Both the position numbers and the translations under genes were made by a program. A stretch of DNA of 64,000 nucleotides. Source: Candidatus Kuenenia stuttgartensis (GTDB taxonomy: Bacteria > Planctomycetota > UBA11346). The stretch is taken from the NCBI GenBank assembly GCA_945876185.1, contig CAMCMZ010000008.1:1-64000 (forward strand). The letters run 5' to 3'. How positions within the stretch are numbered: the first letter of the stretch is position 1; every line of letters begins with the position of its first letter. Shown piece after piece: positions 1-8,578 of the stretch. The notes beneath the pieces were generated by a model. It was not told the origin of the DNA and did no database searches. It worked only from the letters and a program-made list of their open reading frames with translations.

Positions 1-179
1 GTGACGTCGGAATCGCGCTTCTGGCTTTGCAGGAACAGCAACTGCGCCACCACGACGTTGGCGACGAAGTCGTCGATGACCTCGCCGATGAAGACGATGC
101 GGTCCTTCAGCAGGCGGCTGTAGATGTCGTAGGTCCGCTCGCCGCGGGCGTCTTTTTCGATCACGTAGGGGATGGGCAT
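1..179 (-). CDS. clpP: ATP-dependent Clp protease proteolytic subunit, N-terminal part (runs off window start)
   Basis: Reverse strand reads [53 protein letters not shown], typical ClpP N-terminus. Confidence 0.93.
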   Translation of the reverse strand, partial: MPIPYVIEKDARGERTYDIYSRLLKDRIVFIGEVIDDFVANVVVAQLLFLQSQKRDSDV

Positions 180-416
180 GGGGGTCCTCGCTGGGGTGGC
201 GCAGGATAGGGTGAACCTCGGCGGGCACAAACCGTTTGGCCTCGTGGGAAAACAAGCTGGCAGACCGAACCTGGTCGGCAGGCACCGCCTGCGGTTCACA
301 CGCCCGTCCAGGGTGTGTCGTCCGCCCCGGCCTACCCCGGTCGCACGCCGCAGGAACCGTCTAGGATGAACCCCGGATCCGGGTCATAATCCCGTATCCG
401 AACCGAGGAATTCCCT

Positions 417-1955
417 ATGCCCCCAATGTCCCGTGTCCGCTCGCTGCTGCTGATTCCAACCCTGGGCCTGCTCGCTGGTCTGACCGCGCTGGGTGCCGAG
501 GAGTCCTTCGACGAGGTCAAGGCGCGCACCGACTTCGCCAGCGCGGATCAAGTCACCGCGCTTGGCAACTGGTGCGCCGCGAATCAGCGGCAAACTCTGG
601 CGCGGACGTACTGGAATCAGGCGATCAAGCTGGATCCCGAGCACGACGGAGCCCGCACCGCGCTGGGTTTCGTCCGCGTCGGCGAAAAGTGGCTCCACAA
701 GTCCCTGGTGAAGGACGGCCAGGGCCAGCCGGGGAAGGTGAATCAGCCAGCCACAAACCAGGGGGGACCTGTTCGGCAGCCGGGCGGCAAGGCCCCGACG
801 GCGGCGCAGGTGGCCTGGGATCTCACCCTGCCGGCGCCGATGCCCAATGATCCCTGGCTGTGGGACACCCACATCAGCAAATTGCCTCGCCTTGGCAACG
901 ATTCGACCGCGATGGAAAGCTCGATCGCGACCATCAATCGCGACCTCGACAAGTCGGGGTTCGCTTTGCTGTGCAAGGCGTTGAAGGCCGATTTTGGCGA
1001 CCTGTATGCGGCGGCCGACATCTGCCGCATCCTCAGTTCGTCGGATCGGCCGCGCGCCCGCAAACTGTTCGCCTTCGTCGCCAAGGCGAGCGAGAAAATC
1101 ACCGACGCGGGCGACCTGGAATACTTCGCCATGATCGCCGGCACGCTCAAGGAACGCAACGCGATCCCGCGCCTGATCGAACTCATGGACCATGCCGATG
1201 CCCGGGTGAAGGCCTCGGCGATCGAGGCCGCCGCCGACATCACCCTGCTGCCTAAAAGGACCATGACCCGCGACACCGCGCAGCGTTGGTGGGAGCTGAA
1301 CTGGAACGTGAGCGAGCGCACGATCCTGGGCGAGCAGTTGGCGAGTTCTGACCCCGCCGTGCAGGTCGAGGCCGCCGCTGCGCTCTACGAGTACCGCGAC
1401 CGCGCCATCATGCCGGTGCTCATCCGCTTGCTGCGCGTCAGGGAGGTCGGCGTCAACCGCAAGGCCATCGCGGTGATCAGCCGCATCGCCGGCGAACGCG
1501 CCTTCGATCCGGTCGGCCCCGACGAACAGCGGAAAAAGCAGGCCGACCTCATCGAGAAGTGGTGGCGTGAGGAAGGCGCGACCTGGATCTGGATCGAGGA
1601 CCGCAACCCGGTCGCCGCCACCACAGCCGCGACGGGAAAGAGGGATTTCTCCAGCGAGAACGTGCGCCTGTTGGGCAGCGCGGTACGCAAGGATTCGGCC
1701 GCCGCCGAGAACGCCCTGGTCGGTGGAGGCGTGAAGTCGATCCCCGCCCTGCTCGACGGCCTGGGCAGCAACGATCAGATCGTGCGCATGAAGGCGCACG
1801 ACATCCTCAAGCAGATCAGCAAGCAGGACCACGGATTCGCGGCCAACGCCGTCGAGGACAAGCGCGCCGCAGCGATCGCCAAGTGGCGCGACTGGGCGGT
1901 TGGCCAGGGATTCACCACCGAGGTCGCAGTCCCCGACCAGCCGGCTGGAAAGTGA
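417..1955 (+). CDS. Hypothetical exported protein with HEAT-like repeats
   Basis: 512-aa ORF, N-terminal signal-like segment (SRVRSLLLIPTLGLLAGLTALGA), repeated Ala-rich helical segments (IPRLIELMDHADARVKASAIEAA). Confidence 0.75.
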   Translation: MPPMSRVRSLLLIPTLGLLAGLTALGAEESFDEVKARTDFASADQVTALGNWCAANQRQTLARTYWNQAIKLDPEHDGARTALGFVRVGEKWLHKSLVKDGQGQPGKVNQPATNQGGPVRQPGGKAPTAAQVAWDLTLPAPMPNDPWLWDTHISKLPRLGNDSTAMESSIATINRDLDKSGFALLCKALKADFGDLYAAADICRILSSSDRPRARKLFAFVAKASEKITDAGDLEYFAMIAGTLKERNAIPRLIELMDHADARVKASAIEAAADITLLPKRTMTRDTAQRWWELNWNVSERTILGEQLASSDPAVQVEAAAALYEYRDRAIMPVLIRLLRVREVGVNRKAIAVISRIAGERAFDPVGPDEQRKKQADLIEKWWREEGATWIWIEDRNPVAATTAATGKRDFSSENVRLLGSAVRKDSAAAENALVGGGVKSIPALLDGLGSNDQIVRMKAHDILKQISKQDHGFAANAVEDKRAAAIAKWRDWAVGQGFTTEVAVPDQPAGK

Positions 1956-2006
1956 ACCCGCGACGTCGCTTGACTGCCGTCCGGCAGCGATGACCTCAGC
2001 GCCGCC

Positions 2007-2723
2007 ATGCCGGATGCCGTAGCCGTCAACCTCGCCAGCAACCTCGCCGCCGTGCGCTCCGAGATCGCCGCCGCCTGCCAGCGCACCGGCCGCGATCCGA
2101 CCACGGTGCGGTTGATCGCGGTCACCAAGTCTCAGGGGCCCGAGGTGCTGCCCCACCTGGCGGCCGCCGGGGTCGTGGATTGTGGGGAAAACCGCATCGA
2201 TCACCTGGAAATGATGGCGGCGAACGCGCCCGCTGGCCTGCGCTTCCACGCCATCGGTCGGATCCAGGGCCGGCAATTGGCGGACACCGTGCGTCTGGCG
2301 CAGTGCCTGCACAGCCTGTGCGATCCAGGTCACGTCGACCGATTCGCCAAGGCGATCGCAGCAGCCGGATACACGATCGAACGACGGTATCCCGTTTTCG
2401 TGCAGGTGAACACCTCGGGCGAAGCCGCCAAGGCTGGACTGGAACCCGACGCTCTGCCGGCGGTGCTCGATCGGTTGCGCTCCATCCCAGCCTGTTCGGT
2501 CGAAGGCCTGATGACCATGGCGCCCGACTTCAGTGAAAACGCGGATGAAGCCAGCGTCCGACGCTGCTTCGCCGCCTGCCGCGAACTGGCTGGCCGCCAT
2601 GGCCTGAAGCGTCTGAGCATGGGCATGTCCGGCGATTTCGCCCTCGCCATTGCGGAGGGGGCCACCGAGATCCGCGTCGGCACGCGGCTGTTCGCGGAAG
2701 TCACCACCGGAGTGACAGCATGA
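2007..2723 (+). CDS. yggS: YggS/PLPBP family pyridoxal phosphate homeostasis protein
   Basis: VRLIAVTKSQGPEVLPHLAAAGVVDCGENRI, FHAIGRIQGRQ, VFVQVNTSGEAAKAGL, LSMGMSGDFALAIAEGATEIRVGTRLF. Confidence 0.93.
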   Translation: MPDAVAVNLASNLAAVRSEIAAACQRTGRDPTTVRLIAVTKSQGPEVLPHLAAAGVVDCGENRIDHLEMMAANAPAGLRFHAIGRIQGRQLADTVRLAQCLHSLCDPGHVDRFAKAIAAAGYTIERRYPVFVQVNTSGEAAKAGLEPDALPAVLDRLRSIPACSVEGLMTMAPDFSENADEASVRRCFAACRELAGRHGLKRLSMGMSGDFALAIAEGATEIRVGTRLFAEVTTGVTA

Positions 2724-3568
2724 CCTGGCCGGGTTTTCTGCGTTCCTGGTTGAGACCCCCGACGCCAGCGGCATTTCCTGGGTCGCTGACAGCACCTGGG
2801 CAGACAGTAGCGCCTGGGAAGACAGCAGCGTCTAGGCAGACGGCAACCGTCGGACCAGCGGCCATCGACCCGGACGCCGCCAGACTGCGCGACCATCTGT
2901 CAGCGGCGGGTCTGGCGGTGACGGTCCGGATTACGCGAAATCGTCGCGTGGCTCTTAGTCTGGGCGGCCGGCCCGGGGCGTGGCGCCTGGGCATCCATCG
3001 TCGGATGGTCGACGACCACGATTGCCTGGCCGCGCTGCCGGCCTGGATTGCGGCCCACGGTCGCGGCCGGCATCCCGGGATCCGGGCGGCGCTGAACCGG
3101 CTCGCTCAGACCGAGCGTGAACGCGCCCTCGCCCGGCTGGGGCCTGCGCCGGTGTGCGAACCGGTCGGCGCGAGCGTCGATCTGGCAGCGGATTTCCAGC
3201 GCATCCATGCGACCTGGTTCAGCGACATCCCGCCGCCGACGATCAACTGGTCGCGCGACACCGGCGGTCGTCAGTTGCGCCAGATCCGCTACGGCAGCTA
3301 TCGGCGAGGAGATCCAGCGCGGATCATGATCCATCCTCGTCTGGCCCAGCCGTGGGTCGCCCGGGTCTTCCTCGATCACGTCCTCTGGCATGAACTCTGC
3401 CACCATCGCCAGGCGCTCACTCCGATTTCGCGCGAAAAACCGCATTCCGCCCGCTTCCGCGCCTGGGAACGCACCTTCCCCGACCACGCCCTGGCGATGC
3501 GCTGGGAACGCCACCACCGCTTGCGCCTGCTGGGTGCCAGCGGACCCGAGTCAGGGGCGGACCCGTGA
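2720..3568 (+). CDS. SprT-like zinc metalloprotease domain protein
   Basis: DHVLWHELCHHRQ HExxH-type motif; ATG overlaps yggS stop (ATGA). Confidence 0.7.
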   Translation: MTWPGFLRSWLRPPTPAAFPGSLTAPGQTVAPGKTAASRQTATVGPAAIDPDAARLRDHLSAAGLAVTVRITRNRRVALSLGGRPGAWRLGIHRRMVDDHDCLAALPAWIAAHGRGRHPGIRAALNRLAQTERERALARLGPAPVCEPVGASVDLAADFQRIHATWFSDIPPPTINWSRDTGGRQLRQIRYGSYRRGDPARIMIHPRLAQPWVARVFLDHVLWHELCHHRQALTPISREKPHSARFRAWERTFPDHALAMRWERHHRLRLLGASGPESGADP

Positions 3569-3587
3569 GCGGTGAAGCGCCGGAAGT

Positions 3588-4868
3588 TCACCCCGCCTGC
3601 ATGCGCAACCGATACGCGCGCGGGGTCGTCGCCATGCGGCGGCGGAAGACCTTGCCGAAGTGGCTCTGATCGGCGAAGCCGCAGTCGACGGCGATGCTGG
3701 CCAGGGAGTCGTCGCTGCGGGCGAGCAGTTCCGCCGCGTGTTCGCAGCGCGCCTGGGCGAGGGCGTCGGTGAACGACAGGCCGGTGCGGGCGCGGAACAG
3801 ACGGGAAAAATGCGCGGGCGAGCAATGGCACTGCTTCGCGACCTGGTCGCGCGACAGCGGTTCGCGGTGGCGTTCGCGCACGATGCGCTGGGCCTCGGCC
3901 ATGAACACGTCGCCCGGCGGGCTGCGCGAGGCGCGGATCGCGGCCATGAGATCGTTCATCGCCGCCGCGAGCCAGCGCGAGACCGATTCCTCGTCTTCAA
4001 GATCCGCGAGTTCGGCCAGGCGGGCGAGGCCGGCGGCACTCGCCCGCGTCGGCGCGCCGCCTTCGACAGCGGTGCGGACCATGGTGGTGGTGAGCTCCAG
4101 CGCGAACGCTTTCAGCGCCCGCACGTCGGTGCCGGCAAGACCGTAGAGCACCACCAGTACCCGGTTGAGGATTTGGCGCGCCTGGGCGTCGTCGCCCCGG
4201 CGGATCGCGCTGATCAGGCCGGCTTCTTCGCGTTGGTAGGCGGCGTGGACTTCGGCCTGGGCGGAACCACCTTTGGCTAGGCGGATGGCCTCGGCGCGCG
4301 CTTGCTCACGCAGGCCAAGCTGACGGTTGCGACCAAGCAGGGCGGCGTTGGTCAGATTGGCCGTCTCGGCGCGGATCCGCAGGTCGCTGAGCACGGTGTG
4401 GGCTCGTTGGCGATCACCGGCGAGCGTGGATTCGGGCGCGACGGCGACCAGCCCGCCGACGATCTGCGCGTTCACCATCACCGGCACCGCCCAGACCAGG
4501 CGCTCGTTGGCGGCGGGGACGAAAGCGGCTTCGCCCCAGCGCAGGGCTTCGCTGATGGCGGTCAGGCAGATGAACGGTTCCAGCAACGACTCGGTGGCGG
4601 AAGATCGCGCCCCGGTCGGCGGGATCGGACGGCCATCAGGATCGACGAGCAAGGCCACCACGTTCCAGTCCTTGCTGTAGGCAGCCAGCAGGGCGTCGAG
4701 GTCCTGCCGGCGGAAGCAGGCCAGCAACGCAGGCGACAGCAGCGCAGGGGACACCAGCGCAGTGTCCTGCAGCGCAGGGGACAGCAGCGCGGTCGTCGGA
4801 GGGGAACCGGGCGATTCGTAAGGCGTTGCCACCGCTTTGTGTCGAGGCTGTTTCGGGGATGGTGGCAT
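3588..4868 (-). CDS. AraC family transcriptional regulator with PocR-like sensor domain
   Basis: C-terminal AraC HTH (CHCSPAHFSRLFRARTGLSFTDALAQARCEHAAELLARSDDSLASIAVDCGFADQSHFGKVFRRRMATTPRAYR); N-terminal LLAAYSKDWNVVALLVDPDGRPI PocR-like; divergent from mtaB. Confidence 0.88.
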   Translation of the reverse strand: MPPSPKQPRHKAVATPYESPGSPPTTALLSPALQDTALVSPALLSPALLACFRRQDLDALLAAYSKDWNVVALLVDPDGRPIPPTGARSSATESLLEPFICLTAISEALRWGEAAFVPAANERLVWAVPVMVNAQIVGGLVAVAPESTLAGDRQRAHTVLSDLRIRAETANLTNAALLGRNRQLGLREQARAEAIRLAKGGSAQAEVHAAYQREEAGLISAIRRGDDAQARQILNRVLVVLYGLAGTDVRALKAFALELTTTMVRTAVEGGAPTRASAAGLARLAELADLEDEESVSRWLAAAMNDLMAAIRASRSPPGDVFMAEAQRIVRERHREPLSRDQVAKQCHCSPAHFSRLFRARTGLSFTDALAQARCEHAAELLARSDDSLASIAVDCGFADQSHFGKVFRRRMATTPRAYRLRMQAG

Positions 4869-5100
4869 GGCCGGACCATGCCAGGTTGGCTGGCGCCAAC
4901 AAGCACCGATAGACCAGGAACGGTCACGAACCGCCGGGATTCCTGATTTCCCTTGGTCATATCATGCCGGCAGAGCGCCAGGGACGAGTCAGCCCGCCCC
5001 CGCCCCCGGCACCCGCCGACCAGCTACCACCCACTCCACCGCTCCCTTATCCCGTATCCCCCGCCCCGCCCCCGCCCCGCCCCAACCAAGGACACCCCAT

Positions 5101-6484
5101 GCCCCGCTACACCTCCCTCGCGATCACCAACCCCGACGACCTCCGCTTCGGTTTCGCGCCCAAGCCGGTCAACACCCGCATGGGCATGTCGATCGGTGGC
5201 GGCGAGGTTTACCCTGAACTCAACTTCACCCTGCCGACGATGACCATCGAAGAGAAGACCAAGCCCGAGATTCGCGCCCACTACCACGAGATCATCACCG
5301 GGGCGCTGAAACGCGCCGCCGAACTGGACGCCAACGGCGTGGTCATCGAGTTCGAGACCCTGCCGCCGATGACCTGGGAACCGCAGCTGGGCATCGACCT
5401 CGCCAAGATCCTGCTCACCGGCATGAACGACGCGCACGCCAAGTGGGGCCTGAAGTCGGTCCTGCGCATGACCCCCAACGACAACCGCGAGATGATCCGT
5501 CCGCCGCTGATGCGTTCGGGCAAATACTGGGAAGCGATGCTGGAGACCTTCCACGGTTCCGCTGCCGCTGGCGCGGAACTGCTGTCGATCGAAAGCGTCG
5601 GCGGCAAGGAAGTCCACGACGAGGCCCTGACCATGGCCGACCTGAAGGGCGTGATCTTCGGCACCGCCATTCTGGGCGCGCGCGACATGGCGTTCCTGTG
5701 GGGCAACCTGGTGGCGATCGCCAAGCGGCATGGCGTCCAGCCGGCGGGCGACTCGGCCTGTGGCTTCGGCAACACCGCGATGGTGCTGGCCGAGCAGAAG
5801 CTCATCCCGCGCGTGTTCGCCGCCGTGGTGCGCCCGATCACCGCGGTGCGCGCCCTGGTCGCGCACGAGCAGGGCGCAGTCGGCCCCGGCAAGGATTGCG
5901 CTTATGAAAACCCGATCCTGAAAGCGATCACCGGCTGCCCGATCGCGATGGAAGGCAAGACCGCCGCCTGCGCGCATCTGTCCCCGGTGGGTAACATTGC
6001 CGCCGCCGCTTGCGATACGTGGTCGAACGAATCGGTTCAGAATATCAAGCTGCTCGGCGGCATGGCCCCGACCTGCTACATGGAACAGCTCATCTACGAC
6101 ACCCGCCTGATGAACCTGGCCAACTCCGACGGCAAGGCCGCCGCGCTCATGCTGCGCAACCTCTTCGTGCGCAGCGACGCCGCGCTCGACCCCCAGGCCT
6201 ACGTCCTGACCCCCGAGAACACCATCCGCTTCGCCAAGGCCATCATCGGCCAGCCGACCCACTACCTGTCGGCCGTCGCCGTCGCCCGCGAGGCCGTCGC
6301 CGCGATCAAGGAAGGCGCCGCCGCCGGCAAGGTGCGGATCGCCGATAAAGAGAAGCCGTACCTCGACCGCCTGCAAAAGACCGTCGACCGCCTGCCGGAT
6401 GACGAGCAGGAATTCATCGCCGACATGCTGGAATCCGTTGACCAAAGCAAGTTCCGCAAAGAGGACTACGGCTTCGCGAAGTGA
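5101..6484 (+). CDS. mtaB: Methanol--corrinoid protein Co-methyltransferase MtaB
   Basis: DSACGFGNTAMVLAEQKLIPRVFAAV, GAVGPGKDCAYENPILKAITGCPIAMEGKTAACAHLSPVGNIAAAACDTWSNESVQ; start chosen at MPRYTSLAITNPDDLRFGF rather than the upstream ORF-track start. Confidence 0.92.
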
Positions 6485-6556
6485 AGTTGACCCCAATGGG
6501 CCGATCGGGCCACATATATGGTGAACGGTCATTCCCTAGGATGAGGCAATGCCCCA

Positions 6557-6622
6557 GGAGCGTCGATGTCCACATCGACGGGTATCGTTCGACAGCGACG
6601 GCGATGTGGACATCGCCGCTCC
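6557..6622. repeat. REP-doublet-like inverted repeat (family B)
   Basis: GGAGCGTCGATGTCCACATCGACGG ... GGCGATGTGGACATCGCCGCTCC; each arm is itself a palindrome; same motif twice at 33270-33464. Confidence 0.8.
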
Positions 6623-6675
6623 AGCCGGCGCGATGGATCTGGCGCTGATGTCGGACTAACTGACGAGGAGTTGCC

Positions 6676-7650
6676 ATGCCCCAGCCGACGACGCGCGTGA
6701 TCGTGGTGGCCGGATTCCTCGGGTCCGGCAAGACCGCGTTGATCCTCGGCCTGGGGCGGATCCTGGTGGAACGCGGCCTGCGCGTGGCAGTGGTCGAAAA
6801 CGAGATCGGCCCCAGCGGGATCGACGGGGCGATCCTGCAACGCGCCGGTTTCGCGGTGCGTGAGGTCACCGCTGGCTGCATCTGCTGCACCCTGATTGGC
6901 GATCTGCGCGCGGCCGTGGAATCGCTGGTGCGCGAGGTCGCGCCTGATGTTGTGTTCATCGAGCCGACCGGCGTCGCTGGTCCGGCCGCCACCGCTGATG
7001 CGGTGCGCGGCTGTGCCGACATCGCCCCGGTCGGCGTGCTCGGGGTGATCGATGCTACCCGTATTGGGCAATTGGCTGAAAATAACCCCGTCTACCTGGA
7101 CGGTCTGCTCGCGGCGTCCGACGCCGTCGCCCTGACCAAGATCGACCGCGCCGGACCGGTGTCGACCTCTGCCGCGTATGCGCAGCTCGTCGCCGCCGGT
7201 GCGTCGGTACCAGTGCAGGCGCTCGACAGCGCCGATCCAGAGTCGTTGGCAGAACTCGCCGACCTCGCGCTGGCCCCGGTCGGCCGGACCCACGTCGGTG
7301 GCCTCCACGGTATCACGGCCGCCGCCGCCAGCACGACGGCGGTGTGGGATCCCGTTCCGGCCGATATTGAGTCCCAGGTGCGGCAAGCGCTGGTGCGCCT
7401 CGGCCGCAAGGTCGCTGGCCCGGATGGTTCCATCCCGGGCCACCTCAAGGCTTTCGTCGATGCCGGCGCCGACGGCTGGTTATCGCTCGGCCTCACCCGC
7501 CTTGACGATCCCGGCCGCACGCGAGGTCGGCTCGAACGCCAGCCGGGCCGGGTCACGGTGACTTTGACTGCGATCGTTGCCGGGGGCGTACAGCGCGTGG
7601 TGGAAACGCTGGTCGCGGAGGCGCTGGTGCCGAGCCTCCGCTTGGCCTGA
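6676..7650 (+). CDS. CobW/HypB/UreG-type P-loop GTPase
   Basis: VIVVAGFLGSGKTALILGLG Walker A, VTAGCICCTL CxCC motif, ALTKID. Confidence 0.88.
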   Translation: MPQPTTRVIVVAGFLGSGKTALILGLGRILVERGLRVAVVENEIGPSGIDGAILQRAGFAVREVTAGCICCTLIGDLRAAVESLVREVAPDVVFIEPTGVAGPAATADAVRGCADIAPVGVLGVIDATRIGQLAENNPVYLDGLLAASDAVALTKIDRAGPVSTSAAYAQLVAAGASVPVQALDSADPESLAELADLALAPVGRTHVGGLHGITAAAASTTAVWDPVPADIESQVRQALVRLGRKVAGPDGSIPGHLKAFVDAGADGWLSLGLTRLDDPGRTRGRLERQPGRVTVTLTAIVAGGVQRVVETLVAEALVPSLRLA

Positions 7651-7783
7651 ACCCCGCCGCGTCCGGCCGTGCCAGCCGATATCGGCCAAGCTGCTGCCGC
7701 GTGCGGCCATAAACGTCGTTTTGCCATGGCTTGCAGCCGGGATCCGTATTCCCATGGTGCGGCCATCCCGGGGGGCCAATCGC

Positions 7784-8569
7784 ATGGAGTCGTTCCTCGC
7801 CGCCCTGATCGGTTGGCCGACGGCGGTCTTCACCATCGGCCTCGGCGTCTGCCTGCTCTACTGGGGCCTGGTGATCCTTGGAGCCATGGACTTCGACCTG
7901 TTTGGCCATGGCTCCGACGTTGGCGGTGACGGTCATGACGTCGGGCATGATGGAGGTGGCGAATTTGGCCATCATCTCGGTTTCTGGCATGGATTCCTGG
8001 AGTTCCTCGCCGTCGGCACGGTGCCGATCACCATCGTCCTGACCCTGGTCCTGCTTGCCGCTTGGACGGTCAGCATGCTCGGGGCGCTGTTGGTTGCACC
8101 GCTGGTCAGCGGCCTCATCCCGACTTGGCTAACCGGTACGCTGCTGCTGCCGCTTTCCCTGATCGCGGCTGTTCCGGCCGCGCGCCTGGGGATCTGGCCG
8201 ATCAAGCTGATCTTCCGCAACCTGGCCAGTGGCGGGCATGCCTCGCGCCGGGATGCCATCGGCAAGATCGCGCGCATCACCAGCCAGACGGCAGACGCGA
8301 GCTTCGGTACCGCAGTGTGTCTGGTCGACGGCGCCGAACACCTGCTCAACGTCGCCGCCCGCCCCGGGGCCAGCTTCCGCAAAGGCGATCAGGTGGTCGT
8401 GGCCAGTTACGACGACGCCAAGGAGCGCTTCCTGGTCGGTCCGCTGCCACATCTGGCCGGGGCGGAAGGCAACGATGCCGGAAACGCCTCCGTGCAGGCG
8501 CCATCTTCTGCCCCGGCATCGAACCCGATTGCCGCCCAGCCGCAACCATCTCCACGCGCCCAATCCTGA
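7784..8569 (+). CDS. YqiJ/NfeD-like membrane protein
   Basis: Membrane helices, His/Gly/Asp-rich loop, C-terminal OB-like segment (ASRRDAIGKIARITSQTADASFGTAVCLVDGAEHLLNVAARPGASFRKGDQVVVASYD); immediately upstream of flotillin. Confidence 0.75.
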   Translation: MESFLAALIGWPTAVFTIGLGVCLLYWGLVILGAMDFDLFGHGSDVGGDGHDVGHDGGGEFGHHLGFWHGFLEFLAVGTVPITIVLTLVLLAAWTVSMLGALLVAPLVSGLIPTWLTGTLLLPLSLIAAVPAARLGIWPIKLIFRNLASGGHASRRDAIGKIARITSQTADASFGTAVCLVDGAEHLLNVAARPGASFRKGDQVVVASYDDAKERFLVGPLPHLAGAEGNDAGNASVQAPSSAPASNPIAAQPQPSPRAQS

Positions 8570-8578
8570 GGAACCACC

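Noticed and set aside
384-2795. 803-aa minus-strand ORF
   Set aside because: Antisense to the HEAT-like protein and yggS; high-GC shadow ORF with no recognisable domain.
4869-5100. Cobalamin riboswitch upstream of mtaB
   Set aside because: The region is C-rich with no recognisable B12-box motif or conserved stem arrangement by eye; a covariance-model search would be needed.
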